Shown: positions 6,270 to 15,150, numbered from the stretch's first letter. The stretch is DNA of 48,314 bases from Bacillota bacterium (GCA_028719885.1 JAQYLT010000015.1:1-48314); one strand, 5' to 3'. A program made the numbers and translations. The notes: generated by a model not told the origin, from the sequence alone.

Positions 6270-7133
6270 TTAAAAGAAGCTCATCTGCTTTTCTTTTTCC
6301 TCAAAGGTCATCATATAGGAGAAAATCCGGTCATTGTCGTGCCAGATGCCGTACTGCTCGCATTTTTCGTGGAACAGCTGCCAGAGCGCCTGGGAATTGG
6401 GACTTGGCAGCTCGTAGGCGTTGCCGTAGGTTTGGATGTAGCGCTGTTTCAGGCCGGGGAAATGCCGGTCCAGGGCGGCGTAGTAGTACTCCCGGTCCCC
6501 GTCCCGGAGGGTCAGGCCCATGCCGAAATTGATGATGCCCTTGACGCCGGCTCCCCGGCAGTATTCCAGAATGCCCAGAATGTTTTCCGGGGTGTCGTTG
6601 AGCCAGGGCAGCAGCGGGCTCAGCCACACCACCGTGGGGATGCCCGCATCCCGGAATTTTCTCAGCGCCTCCGCCCGTTGACAGGTGGTGCTCACGTTGG
6701 GCTCCACCATGCGGCAGAGCCGCTCGTCGTAGGTGGTCAGGGTCATCTGCACCACGGCCTTGCTCTGGTCGTTGATGGCTTTCAGCAGCTCCAAATCCCG
6801 CAGAATCCGGCAGGACTTGGTCTGGATGGCCACGCCGAAGCCGTAGCGGTGAATCAGCTCCAAAGCACCCCGGGTGAGCTGCAGCTTTTCTTCCAGGGGC
6901 ATATAGGGGTCGGACATGGCCCCGGTGCCGATCATGCACTTTTTCCGTTTTGCCCTCAGCGCCTGCTCCAAAAGGGGCAGGGCGTTTTCTTTGACCCCGA
7001 TGTCCTCAAAGGGGTGGTTCATCTGGTAGCACAGGCTCCGGGCGTCGCAGTAGATGCAGCCATGCTGGCAGCCCCGGTAGAGGTTCATGCCGTTTTTCGG
7101 GGAGAGGATGGATTTCGCCTGGACAAAATGCAT
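6270..7133 (-). CDS. SPL-type radical SAM protein, 287 aa
   Basis: The ATG at 7133 follows AAGGAGG. The cysteine motif C22-x3-C26-x2-C29 (RGCQHGCIYCDAR) binds the 4Fe-4S cluster that cleaves S-adenosylmethionine. The CxYCDAR continuation and the following TGAMSDPYMPLE and MTLTTYDE blocks match the spore-photoproduct-lyase-related radical SAM subfamily (Rv2578c-like) rather than SplB itself. The C-terminal part is rich in aromatic residues. The reaction is not known for this subfamily; DNA repair is only suggested by the family name. It is the last gene of a minus-strand operon after rsmA and yjjG, 11 bases downstream of yjjG. Confidence 0.85.
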   Translation of the reverse strand: MHFVQAKSILSPKNGMNLYRGCQHGCIYCDARSLCYQMNHPFEDIGVKENALPLLEQALRAKRKKCMIGTGAMSDPYMPLEEKLQLTRGALELIHRYGFGVAIQTKSCRILRDLELLKAINDQSKAVVQMTLTTYDERLCRMVEPNVSTTCQRAEALRKFRDAGIPTVVWLSPLLPWLNDTPENILGILEYCRGAGVKGIINFGMGLTLRDGDREYYYAALDRHFPGLKQRYIQTYGNAYELPSPNSQALWQLFHEKCEQYGIWHDNDRIFSYMMTFEEKEKQMSFF

Positions 7134-7144
7134 GACCCGCCTCC

Positions 7145-7831
7145 TTACATGGCTTCCAGCAGGTCTTCCAGCTGGGATAGATTTTCAATTTCAAAGTCCG
7201 CCGGAATGTCCTGCCGGGGCGGCTGGTGATTGGGGTTGACCCAGCAGGTTCTGATTCCCGCCCGGATGCCGCCCAGGATGTCGGAGGTCAGGCTGTCCCC
7301 CACCATCATGGCTTTTTCCGGGTCAAAGCCGGGAATCTGGGAGAAGCAGGCATCAAAATATTCTTTCGCCGGCTTGTTGTAGCCAATGTCCTGGGAGATG
7401 AATACCTTTTCAAAATAGGGATAGAGCCCCGCGCTGGTGAGCCGGGCATGCTGCACCGAGGCGGTGCCGTTGCTGGCTAAAAACAGCCGGTATTTTTTGT
7501 GCAGATGTTCCACCGCCTGCTGGGCTCCCGGCAGGAAATAGTGGCCGATGCCCAGATTGCGCTCGTAGCACCGGGTGACAGCCACTGCGTCCACCGGATG
7601 CCCCAGCTCTGTGAAAAGCACCCGGAAGCGCCCCTCCAGCACCTGGTCCCGGGTCAGTTCCCCCCGCTCCAGCCGTTCCCAGTGAAGTCGGTTGATTACA
7701 TGATACCGCGCCAGCACTTCCTCTGTGGGCTCCAGGCCGAAGCCTGCCAGGGTTTTGGAAAGGGCAATGCGCTCCGCCTTGTGAAAATCCAGAATGGTGT
7801 CGTCCAGGTCCAGAAAGAGAAATTCCATCAT
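7145..7831 (-). CDS. yjjG: HAD-superfamily nucleotidase, YjjG type, 228 aa
   Basis: Haloacid-dehalogenase-like phosphatase. Motif I is FLDLDDTILDF (residues 6-16, nucleophile D8), motif II is ASNGT, motif III is the lysine in GYNKPAKEYF, and motif IV is GDSLTSDILGG. The four-motif layout and length fit the YjjG subfamily, which removes phosphate from non-canonical pyrimidine nucleotides such as dUMP and modified dNMPs and so cleans the nucleotide pool. The ATG at 7831 overlaps the rsmA stop by 4 bases (ATGA), indicating translational coupling. A second ATG directly follows, so the protein may start one residue later. The alternative is a general HAD-IA phosphatase of other specificity. Confidence 0.82.
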   Translation of the reverse strand: MMEFLFLDLDDTILDFHKAERIALSKTLAGFGLEPTEEVLARYHVINRLHWERLERGELTRDQVLEGRFRVLFTELGHPVDAVAVTRCYERNLGIGHYFLPGAQQAVEHLHKKYRLFLASNGTASVQHARLTSAGLYPYFEKVFISQDIGYNKPAKEYFDACFSQIPGFDPEKAMMVGDSLTSDILGGIRAGIRTCWVNPNHQPPRQDIPADFEIENLSQLEDLLEAM

Positions 7832-8697
7832 CGGCTTTCCCTCCGGCGGCAGATCTCGTTGGCGATTCTGGCAAATTCCGGGATACCCAGAGTCTCGCCC
7901 CTCACATTTTCCGGTAAGCCGCAGGCGGTGAGAATTTCCTCCGCCTCCGCCTTGCCCAATTCCGGGAATCCGGAGGCCAGGCCGTTAGAGAGCTTTTTCC
8001 GCCGCATGGCGAAGCTGGAACGCACCACCCGGAAAAAGATGCCGGTGTCGGCAATCTCCCAGGGGCGCTCTTTCCGCACCCGGAGGGTGATGACTGCCGA
8101 GGTTACCTTGGGCTGGGGCAGGAAGCAGTGGGCGGGCACATCAAAGAGCAGCTCCGGCTGGGCATAGTACTGGCAGAACACGGTGAAAGCGCTGTAGTCC
8201 GCCGACCCGGGCTGGGCGGCGATGCGCTGGGCCACCTCCTTTTGCACCATGACGGTGACGGCTTCGAAGCACTCCGCCTCCAGCAGGGCGGTGAGGATGG
8301 GGGAGGTGATGTAATAGGGCAGATTGGCGCAGGCCATGGGCCGCAGACCGGGGAGCTTCTCTTTCACCAGAGCGGGGATATCCTGTTTTAACACATCTCC
8401 CCAAAGAAGCTCCACATTGGAGCAGCCCTCCAGGGTGATGTCCAGAATGGGCTTCAGCCGCTCATCCACCTCTACGGCGCAGACCTTTCCCGCTTTTCGG
8501 GACAGCTGCTGGGTCAGCGGGCCGATGCCGGGGCCGATTTCCAGCACCCCCACATCCGCTGTCACGCCGGATTCCACCGCAATGGATTCCGGCACCCAGG
8601 GGGCAATGAGAAAATTCTGCCCCTTGGCCTTGGAAAAATGGAAGCCATGCGCTGCCAAAAGGGGCTTCATCACTTGAATGTCGCAAACGTTGATCAT
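7828..8697 (-). CDS. rsmA: 16S rRNA dimethyladenosine transferase (RsmA/KsgA), 289 aa
   Basis: Transfers four methyl groups from S-adenosylmethionine to two adjacent adenines in the 3' hairpin of 16S rRNA during small-subunit assembly; loss gives kasugamycin resistance. The N-terminal part has the KGQNFL motif typical of the family. The SAM-binding loop is LEIGPGIGPLT (about 52-62), the acidic ribose-binding end is AVEVDE, and the catalytic motif is NLPYYITSPI (125-134). A C-terminal helical domain includes FAMRRKKLSN. The length is normal. The start at 8697 has AAAGG upstream. First gene of a three-gene operon. Confidence 0.95.
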   Translation of the reverse strand: MINVCDIQVMKPLLAAHGFHFSKAKGQNFLIAPWVPESIAVESGVTADVGVLEIGPGIGPLTQQLSRKAGKVCAVEVDERLKPILDITLEGCSNVELLWGDVLKQDIPALVKEKLPGLRPMACANLPYYITSPILTALLEAECFEAVTVMVQKEVAQRIAAQPGSADYSAFTVFCQYYAQPELLFDVPAHCFLPQPKVTSAVITLRVRKERPWEIADTGIFFRVVRSSFAMRRKKLSNGLASGFPELGKAEAEEILTACGLPENVRGETLGIPEFARIANEICRRRESR

Positions 8698-8741
8698 TTT
8701 TTATACCTTTCTGTCTGACCTGCCCGCCGGTTTCACGGAGA

Positions 8742-9045
8742 GAAATTGGAATTTGTCGAGAAGTTTCGTAGGGAATGCATTTATGCGTTCCGAAAGGTCC
8801 ATGAACCACCAGGGTTCGATGAATCGTAAAACGATGAATTTTGCGTAGGGAATGCATTTATGCAATCCGCCTCGGTAACGTTTTCATCGGGGCATGTTGA
8901 ATGGAAAAATGTAAAAAATGAACCCATTACCATCCAACGAACCACGGAGGGTAACCGACGTTTCGGAACGCATGAATGCGTTCCCTACGCACACGTTGAA
9001 CATATCCCGTTGGGCGAACCCGCCAAATGCCAATTTACCGTATCT
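8742..9045. repeat. Composite GTAGGG hairpin repeat, partly degenerate
   Basis: Fills most of the gap 8698-9102. The outer flank AAATTGGAATTTG (8743-8755) is followed by plus-oriented units at 8767-8792 (arms GAATGCAT/ATGCGTTC, one T-G pair) and 8844-8869, a core of about 95 bases, and an inverted unit at 8964-8989 (arms GAACGCAT/ATGCGTTC). The right outer unit is lost; a CCAATTTACC remnant of the flank remains near 9032-9041. No real gene lies here; open frames over it are by-products of the repeat. Confidence 0.85.
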
Positions 9046-9102
9046 GTACACTGGAAACACTTTCGGATATCATATCAGAGAAAGGCGCCTTTTTCAATCC
9101 TG

Positions 9103-9978
9103 TTACCCCAGAAAATATATCACGCAGCTTCTCCTGCCGAATTCCTCCTGCTGCTCCCGGGTGGAAAAGCACAGATCGATTCGCTTCCCCTGCATGGAGG
9201 TGCTGGCCTGGGCCTGGGCAATGCCGTAGACATGGGAGCCGTCGGCGGCCATAATGTACAGCCGGGTTCCCGGGGCAATGAATGCCGGGTCAACGGCCAC
9301 GGTTCCCGGTCGGGCATCGGGCATGGCCCCGGCATCGGCGGAGGTGAAGCCGGTGGCCTCCGCTTCGGCGGTGTGGGTGTAGGTGAGCAGCCGGCCATCC
9401 GGCAGCCAGAGGTATCCGCTGCCTGCGGTGGGCAGGGGATTGTCCAGGGTCCCAAGGGCAATCAGCTCGTTCTGGGCCGGATACAGCAGCTGCTTGCCGG
9501 TGACCTCCCGTCGGACCTCTATTCCATTTACATAATCCACCTGGGCGCAGCAGCGCATTTCCCCGGGGCTTCCCCCAATCAGCACCGCCTCCTTTCCAAA
9601 GGGCAGGGTGTCATCCAGGCGGTACTGGGTTTCCGGCGGGATGGAAATGGTGTAGACCTCCTGCCTGGACTGGCGGTGCTCCACGGTGAACACCGTATTG
9701 GCAGAGAGCACCGTGTCCAGGGGGAGGGAGGGCACATCCTCATTTGTCAGGGTCAGCCCCAGGTTTTGCAGCAGCTCCCCGACGGTCTGGCCCGTGGCGG
9801 GAAGCTGCTGCCGCTCTCCCCGGAACACCAGGGTGACCTCTGCCTCCTGAATAGGAGGCACGCTCCAGGAAAATGTCAGCAGCCCCAGCGCCGCCGCCCA
9901 GAGCAGCACAAACAGAAAGCACAGCTTCATCAGCCGGCGCTTTTTTCTCTTTCTTCCGGATTTTGCGGTATGGTACAT
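9103..9978 (-). CDS. Membrane-anchored 3D-domain protein with DUF348/G5-like region, 291 aa
   Basis: The start at 9978 has a G-rich ribosome binding site upstream; the in-frame start at 10011 has none. A lysine/arginine-rich N terminus is followed by one hydrophobic helix (LCFLFVLLWAAALGLLTF), so most of the protein faces outwards. Next come a ubiquitin-like DUF348-type region (GQTVGELLQNLGLTL), a G5-like region (VDYVNGIEVRREVT) and a C-terminal 3D double-psi barrel (GTVAVDPAFIAPGTRLYI to RIDLCF). This is the YabE/YuiC-type layout of cell-wall lytic and spore-related proteins. The second of the three name-giving aspartates (normally AxDTGG) is replaced by AQASTSM, so activity is doubtful. It lies 94 bases after the ABC ATPase gene with no clear terminator between. 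Confidence 0.82.
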   Translation of the reverse strand: MYHTAKSGRKRKKRRLMKLCFLFVLLWAAALGLLTFSWSVPPIQEAEVTLVFRGERQQLPATGQTVGELLQNLGLTLTNEDVPSLPLDTVLSANTVFTVEHRQSRQEVYTISIPPETQYRLDDTLPFGKEAVLIGGSPGEMRCCAQVDYVNGIEVRREVTGKQLLYPAQNELIALGTLDNPLPTAGSGYLWLPDGRLLTYTHTAEAEATGFTSADAGAMPDARPGTVAVDPAFIAPGTRLYIMAADGSHVYGIAQAQASTSMQGKRIDLCFSTREQQEEFGRRSCVIYFLG

Positions 9979-10072
9979 GAAAATTCCCCCCTTTCCCTTA
10001 TCATATCCCATTCACAGGCGGAGTCCATCGAATTCCGTCGTGTATGGTGGATAAGGAAAAGGGGGGGATGGA

Positions 10073-11692
10073 TTACAGCAGCTTCAGGCTGCCGGAGGTG
10101 ATACGCTCGCCGCTGGAGCGGTCAAAGAGCATGATCTCACTGCCGGAGATGTTCAGCCGGATTTTCTCACCCAGCTTAAACAGGGTGTTGCCGAAGACCA
10201 CACCGGTGAGCAGGAATTTGCCCACCCGAATTTTGATGGTGGATTCCATGCCGGTGGGCATGGCACCGTAGATTTCTCCCTCCAAAGCGCCGTTGGGGTC
10301 GATCTGCAGAAATTCCGGTCGGATGCCCAGTACCAGGTCCTCGTTGGTGAGCACCGGGTCCTCCATCAGGGAGTCGTCCTCCTCCACCACCTTGGAGATG
10401 TGGTAGCGGAATACCTCGTCTTTGTTGCTCTTTTCCACATAGCCCTTTTTCTCAGAGGCCTCTTTCAGGGCGCGGGCCTTTTCCTCCTGACGCCGGTCCC
10501 GCTGGCGGAGCCACTGCTCCAAATCCAGGCTCTGATTGGGAAGAAATTCGGCGCTGCTGCCCTCCAGCATGGTCAGGCGGATACTCCCGTCCGGGGCGGC
10601 CTTGCCCTTGGCCTCCACAAAATTGATGGAGGGGTTGCCCACAAAGTCCGCCACAAACAGGTTGTTGGGCTTGCTGTAGACGGTGAGGGGGGCGTCGTAC
10701 TGCTGCAGCACGCCGTTGTTGATCAGGCAGATCTGGGTGGCCAGGGTCATGGCCTCCATCTGGTCGTGGGTGACGTAGACGAAGGTGGAGCCGGTTTCCA
10801 GGTGGAGCCGCTGCAGTTCATACCGCATTTCCAGCCGGAGCTTGGCATCCAGGTTGGAAAGGGGTTCATCCATGAACAGCACCAGGGGCTCGGGCGCCAG
10901 GGTGCGGGCGATGGCCACCCGCTGCTGCTGGCCGCCGGAGAGCTCTGCGGGATACCGGTCCATGAACATGCTGATTTTCACGATCCGGGATACCCGGCGG
11001 ACGGACAGGTCGATTTCCTCCTTGGTGAGCTTCCGCACCGAGACCGCGGGCTTGCCGTTCTTGATCAACTGGAAGTCCTCGGTCATCCCCGCTGCTTTGG
11101 CGGCGGCCACCTTGTCTTTCAGGGCTTTGATTTCGGAAGAGACGTCCTTATTTTGCTCCAAATGGTATCCAAAGAGCTTTTTGGCGGTGTACTGGGAGAT
11201 GGTGAAGGCGTCGATGAGCTTGATGATGGCCTTCTTTTCGTCCAGCTTGCCGTTTTTATCCCGGCATTCCTCCAGGACCTTGACCACATCCTCGGGCCGG
11301 GAGAGCAGCTCTGCCAGCCGGGCGGCGGTTTTGGCCTCGAAATTGTATTCCGGCATTTCCTCCTTGATGTTGGAAAGCCCAAAGGCGATGTTCTGGTAAA
11401 CGGTCATGTTGGGCCACAGGGCGTAGTTCTGGAAGAGGAAGCCCACCTTCCGCTTGTTGGCGGGGATGTTGATGCCCAGGGCGCTGTCGAATACCACCTT
11501 GTCGCCGATGGTGATCCGGCCGCTGGTGGGAGTTTCCAAACCGGCGATCATCCGCAATGTGGTGGTTTTTCCGCAGCCGGAGGGGCCGAGCAGGGTGACG
11601 AATGCGTTGTCCTGAATCACCAAATCCAAATCGTCCACGGCGTAGAATTTGCCCCAGTGCTTTGTTACATGTTCCAATCTGATTTCAGGCAT
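10073..11692 (-). CDS. ABC importer ATPase with a large insertion, 539 aa
   Basis: Nucleotide-binding subunit of the importer encoded directly upstream (permease stop 4 bases away). Motifs: Walker A GPSGCGKTT (36-44), Q-loop FLFQNYALWPNMTV (85-98), signature LSGGQ (251-255), Walker B LVLFMDEPLSNLD (270-282) and the switch histidine in VTHDQ. It belongs to the MalK/UgpC/FbpC group with a C-terminal TOBE region. In that group the Q-loop and signature are about 50 residues apart; here they are about 160 apart. Roughly 115 extra residues (about 110-230), mostly charged helix, therefore sit in the helical subdomain. A further charged insertion of about 60 residues (RQRDRRQEEKARALKEASEK onwards) splits the TOBE region. 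The frame is open throughout, so these are true insertions. Confidence 0.9.
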   Translation of the reverse strand: MPEIRLEHVTKHWGKFYAVDDLDLVIQDNAFVTLLGPSGCGKTTTLRMIAGLETPTSGRITIGDKVVFDSALGINIPANKRKVGFLFQNYALWPNMTVYQNIAFGLSNIKEEMPEYNFEAKTAARLAELLSRPEDVVKVLEECRDKNGKLDEKKAIIKLIDAFTISQYTAKKLFGYHLEQNKDVSSEIKALKDKVAAAKAAGMTEDFQLIKNGKPAVSVRKLTKEEIDLSVRRVSRIVKISMFMDRYPAELSGGQQQRVAIARTLAPEPLVLFMDEPLSNLDAKLRLEMRYELQRLHLETGSTFVYVTHDQMEAMTLATQICLINNGVLQQYDAPLTVYSKPNNLFVADFVGNPSINFVEAKGKAAPDGSIRLTMLEGSSAEFLPNQSLDLEQWLRQRDRRQEEKARALKEASEKKGYVEKSNKDEVFRYHISKVVEEDDSLMEDPVLTNEDLVLGIRPEFLQIDPNGALEGEIYGAMPTGMESTIKIRVGKFLLTGVVFGNTLFKLGEKIRLNISGSEIMLFDRSSGERITSGSLKLL

Positions 11693-11696
11693 GGTG

Positions 11697-13526
11697 TTAA
11701 CCTCCGATTCCTTCGTCCAGGCTTGCGCCGGTGATCTTGTTGACCAGTGTGTTGCACACCAGAATGGTGATGATCAGCATCAGGTTGATGCCGCTGGAGA
11801 ATGCGTAAAGGCCCATTTCGTCGAAATAGTCCAGTGTGGTGGAGAGGATGAAGCCCTGGACGCACAGCAGCATGAACAGGCTCAGCTCTCTCAGGCAGGT
11901 CATGAACGGCAGCAGGTAGCCGCTGATGATGGAGGATTTCTGAATGGGAATGATGATGCGGGTCATCCGCTTGATCCAGGGAATGTCCTGGATGATGGCG
12001 GCCTCCTCGATTTCGCCGGAGAGCTGGAGCATGGAGTTCAGGGCGTTCCGGCTGGCAAAGGGGATGTATTTGATGGTGCCCACGATGATCAGCAGGGTGT
12101 AGGTGTTAAAGAGGTTCAGCCTTTCCGAGGAGAAGAGAATGAAGAAGGCTGCGCCCACCGCCAGCGACGGCATCAGGTAGGGCAGGAATGCCATGGAGTT
12201 GACATAATTTGCCCATTTGCTCCGCCGCTGCTTGCTCACCGCGTAGCCGATGAGGGTGCCGATGGTGCCTGCCAGCAGCGCACAGGCCACGCTGACCCAG
12301 ATGGTGCCGCCGAAGGCATGCCAGATGGTTTCGTTGAAGAGGATGCCCTTTTGGCCGTACATGCCGTTTTCCGTGATGTTTTCGTTGGTGATCCACCATT
12401 TGGTCGTCAGGTTATCCGGGTTGCCGGTGTAGAGGAAGGAGTAGTCACCGGGGTTGGGCAGGAAGGTCTCAAAGGCAAAGGAAACGATGGGGAAGATGCT
12501 GGTGAAGAAGGTGATGACCACCAGCACCAGAGCGATGGCGTATTTGCCCACCTTGCCCAGATTGATCTTGGAAATCTGGCCGGACTTGCCGGTGACGGTG
12601 GTGTAGTTTTTCCGGCTGGTCAGCGACAGCTGGTTCAGCAGCATGATGGCCACGCCGAAAATCATCATGATGATGGCCAGCACCGAGGCCTCGCCGGTGT
12701 ACTTGGAGTTCATGGACACATACTTGGTGGACAGGGTGGTGAGGCCCAGATAATGAGGCACCGGGTAGGAGCCCATGGCGCTGCCGAACACCAGCAAAAT
12801 GGTGGAGAGGATGGCGGGCTTGACCATGGGCAGGGTGATCCTGGTCATGGTCTTCCACTTGGGGGTATCCAGGATGGTGGCCGCCTCCTCCAGGTTGGCA
12901 TCCATGTTCCGGAAAATACCGCCGATGAGGATGTAGGCAAAGGGGGCATAGTGCAGGCCCAGCACCATCAGGCTGGGGAACAGCCCCTGGCACCACCATT
13001 TGGGCATTTCAATGCCAAAGAGGCTGGCAAGCAGGCCGTTGGCGGTGCGGGTGACGGTATTGGAGTTGAACAGGTTCTGCCACACCACAGCCAGTGTCCA
13101 CTGGGGCATGATGTAGGGGAAGATGAAAATGGAGCTTAAGTATTTCCGCCAGGCCAGATTGGTGCGGGTGATCAAAAAGGCGAACACACCGCCGAATACA
13201 ATGGAAACCACGCAGGTGCCCACCGCCAGATAGACGGTATTCAGCAGGGGGGTCCACAGATTCTTCTTGGCCATTTTGCTTGTAAACAGGTCGATGTAGT
13301 TCACCAGGGTGTAGCCGCTGGTTTTGCCCGTCAGGTGGGCGTCGATGGTGCCGGGGTGGATGCTCAGGGTGTCCTCGATGATGGCCACAATGGGCGCAAT
13401 GGTGGTAATGGTAACCACAATGCCCAGCACCAGCAAAATGACGTTGTAGGGCTTACTCAAATAGGTGCCCAGCTTGTTCAGCCAGATCCGCAGAGGGCTG
13501 GCCGCCAGCGTATTGTTTTGTTTCAT
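11697..13526 (-). CDS. ABC importer permease, fused double unit (FbpB/AfuB type), 609 aa
   Basis: Integral membrane channel with two homologous halves, about 12 membrane helices in total. Each half carries an EAA loop that docks the ATPase: EEAATILDTPKWKTMTRI in the first and EEAAIIQDIPWIKRMTRI in the second. Fused double permeases of this kind occur in Fe(III), sugar-phosphate (AfuABC) and 2-aminoethylphosphonate importers. An extracytoplasmic stretch of about 50 residues (NPGDYSFLYTGNPDNLTTKW onwards) starts the second half. The start at 13526 has AAGGAGAG upstream. It lies downstream of the binding-protein gene, separated by a strong hairpin, and 4 bases upstream of the ATPase gene. Confidence 0.92.
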   Translation of the reverse strand: MKQNNTLAASPLRIWLNKLGTYLSKPYNVILLVLGIVVTITTIAPIVAIIEDTLSIHPGTIDAHLTGKTSGYTLVNYIDLFTSKMAKKNLWTPLLNTVYLAVGTCVVSIVFGGVFAFLITRTNLAWRKYLSSIFIFPYIMPQWTLAVVWQNLFNSNTVTRTANGLLASLFGIEMPKWWCQGLFPSLMVLGLHYAPFAYILIGGIFRNMDANLEEAATILDTPKWKTMTRITLPMVKPAILSTILLVFGSAMGSYPVPHYLGLTTLSTKYVSMNSKYTGEASVLAIIMMIFGVAIMLLNQLSLTSRKNYTTVTGKSGQISKINLGKVGKYAIALVLVVITFFTSIFPIVSFAFETFLPNPGDYSFLYTGNPDNLTTKWWITNENITENGMYGQKGILFNETIWHAFGGTIWVSVACALLAGTIGTLIGYAVSKQRRSKWANYVNSMAFLPYLMPSLAVGAAFFILFSSERLNLFNTYTLLIIVGTIKYIPFASRNALNSMLQLSGEIEEAAIIQDIPWIKRMTRIIIPIQKSSIISGYLLPFMTCLRELSLFMLLCVQGFILSTTLDYFDEMGLYAFSSGINLMLIITILVCNTLVNKITGASLDEGIGG

Positions 13527-13550
13527 GGCGCTCTCCTTGCCTTATAAAAC

Positions 13551-13590
13551 GGCGCCTCTGGACCGTTTGTTTTCCAAATCCAGAGGCGCC
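13551..13590 (-). promoter_or_regulatory. Intercistronic hairpin between binding-protein and permease genes
   Basis: GGCGCCTCTGGA (13551-13562) and TCCAGAGGCGCC (13579-13590) form a perfect 12-bp stem. On the minus strand it is followed only by GTTTTAT. It probably acts as a partial terminator or 3' end stabiliser that leaves more binding-protein mRNA than permease mRNA. Confidence 0.7.
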
Positions 13591-13625
13591 TGATTGATTC
13601 GTTGGGTTACCGTTGGAATTGAGGC

Positions 13626-14957
13626 TTAGTCCGCGCTGTACTTATCCAGCATTTCAATCCAGCTGCCCACGGTGAAGGCAACGGAAGCGCAGTACTCGGG
13701 ATCCTCCAGAACCAGCTTGCCGTCGGTGGTCCACCAGTCGTAGCCGGCGTCGTTCTTGGCAGCGTAGGCAACAGTGGTGCCGTCCTCGGCCATACCGCCG
13801 GTCATGTGGTGGAACTTGGCCTCGTTGTCAGCGGCGACGGTGGGGTTGGAGGAGTAGCCGCCCATGTCCTTGCCCCAGGCGGAGAAGCCGTCCACGGTGC
13901 AGGTCATGTAGGCGATGAAGGCGCAGGCAGTCCAGGGCAGGGGGGAGTTATCGGTGACGAACAGGTAATGGCAGTAGCCATAGCCGCCGATGCCCTCATA
14001 GCCATCCTGGTAGGCAGCGACCTTGATATTGTTCACGGAGACGGAGTCGGACTCTTCCACGCTTCTCAGCTTGGAGTAAACCAGCAGACCGAACTGATCG
14101 GTGGCGGAGTCGGTGACCAGGGTGTTGCAGATGGGGCCGTCATCGGTCTGTGCGGAGTAGCTCTCCACCCACAGCTTGATCCAAGCCAGGGCGTAAGCGC
14201 CGTCCTCGCCCAGGCCCAGGTCCTCGGCGTCAACCTGCATTTCCTCGATGACAGGAGCGAAGTAGGCCTGCTCGTCAGCGGGCAGAGCCTCGTAAGCCTC
14301 CCGCAGCCAGGCGGCGTAGGTGTCCTCAGTCAGCATGTACAGGAAGTTCTTGCCCACGATTTCGGAGTCGATGTCCATGAACAGGCCATGCTCGCCCTCG
14401 GCCACGAAGTCCCAGCAGTTGTCGTAGGTCTTGTCGCCGGTGCAGTTGTACTCGAACACCTTGTTCAGGGTCTGCAGGGGCAGGAAGCCCTCGTAGTCGG
14501 CGGCGGTGATGCCCTTGGCCTCGGCCCAGTCCTTAGGGATGAAGGTGTCCAGGATGCCGGTCTGAACCATCTTGGATTCAATCTGGTTGCCGTCCTGAAT
14601 CAGGGTCATGGCGAAGGTGCCGGTGCTCTTCAGGGAGTCGGCGGTGAGCTGATCGAAGATCTTGTTGTTCTTGGGCTGCTGCCACTCGAACTCCATGTTG
14701 TAGTTGGGGTCGATGGTCTGCAGGTAGGCGATGAACAGGGGCAGGGCGCTCTTGCCGCGGCTGGAGTTGCCCACGCCGTAGAACATCTTGCCGTTGGATT
14801 CCTCAATGGCCTTCTTGGCCAGCTCTTCCAGAGTCATGTTCTGGGCTTCGGCAATGATTGCCTTCACGTCGGTCTCGGCGGATGCCCTTGTGGCACCGCT
14901 GACGGCTATGGCCAGCACCATGCAGACGACCAGAACCATAGAAATGAGTTTCTTCAT
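13626..14957 (-). CDS. Extracellular solute-binding protein of the ABC importer, 443 aa
   Basis: First gene of the importer operon. A signal peptide (MKKLISMVLVVCMVLAIAVS) ends near ATRASAETD with an AxA-type signal peptidase I site and no lipobox. This is unusual for a Gram-positive binding protein, which is normally a lipoprotein. The mature part shows an acidic periplasmic-binding-protein composition, and the GVGNSSRGKSALPLFIAYLQ and GFLPLQTLNKVFEYN blocks fit the Fe(III)/polyamine-type (SBP_bac_6-like) fold loosely. The ligand cannot be read from sequence. It has its own promoter at 15020-15047 and AGGAGG before the ATG, and is divergent from a lipoprotein/kinase/regulator operon that probably controls it. 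Confidence 0.85.
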   Translation of the reverse strand: MKKLISMVLVVCMVLAIAVSGATRASAETDVKAIIAEAQNMTLEELAKKAIEESNGKMFYGVGNSSRGKSALPLFIAYLQTIDPNYNMEFEWQQPKNNKIFDQLTADSLKSTGTFAMTLIQDGNQIESKMVQTGILDTFIPKDWAEAKGITAADYEGFLPLQTLNKVFEYNCTGDKTYDNCWDFVAEGEHGLFMDIDSEIVGKNFLYMLTEDTYAAWLREAYEALPADEQAYFAPVIEEMQVDAEDLGLGEDGAYALAWIKLWVESYSAQTDDGPICNTLVTDSATDQFGLLVYSKLRSVEESDSVSVNNIKVAAYQDGYEGIGGYGYCHYLFVTDNSPLPWTACAFIAYMTCTVDGFSAWGKDMGGYSSNPTVAADNEAKFHHMTGGMAEDGTTVAYAAKNDAGYDWWTTDGKLVLEDPEYCASVAFTVGSWIEMLDKYSAD

Positions 14958-15019
14958 ATCGGATTCCTCCTGAATTAAAATGTTGTTGGGCAGGAGATGC
15001 GCTCCCGCTTACATCTTTC

Positions 15020-15047
15020 ATTATAGCAGCGATATTCACAAAACCAA
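15020..15047 (-). promoter_or_regulatory. Promoter of the ABC importer operon
   Basis: On the minus strand TTGGTT (15047-15042) and a perfect TATAAT (15025-15020) are separated by 16 bases. The ATG at 14957 is about 60 bases downstream. A weak -35 fits a promoter needing an activator. Confidence 0.6.
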
Positions 15048-15118
15048 GCGGACAAAACTGATATTTTTTGTTTGAATCAGCTTTTTTTACAAAAGCAGGT
15101 GCAATCAGCGTCGAAAAA

Positions 15119-15127
15119 TGATATAAT
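15119..15127 (+). promoter_or_regulatory. Extended -10 promoter of the sensor operon
   Basis: TGATATAAT (15119-15127) is a perfect extended -10 without a good -35. It lies about 280 bases ahead of the lipoprotein gene, with the hairpin repeats in between, so the repeats would be part of the leader RNA. Confidence 0.45.
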
Positions 15128-15150
15128 TTGAGGCATCCCAACATCCAAAC

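Noticed and set aside
8767..8989. CRISPR or terminator interpretation of the GTAGGG units
   Set aside because: Units occur as inverted pairs with variable arms, without regular spacing and without U runs.
8860..10101. 413-codon plus-strand open frame over the repeat region and antisense to the 3D-domain gene
   Set aside because: It begins inside a hairpin repeat, has no ribosome binding site and lies opposite a gene with clear domains.
11649..13139. 496-codon plus-strand open frame antisense to the permease gene
   Set aside because: Composition is the low-complexity glycine/histidine/glutamine pattern of a shadow frame; the opposite strand encodes two EAA-loop permease halves.
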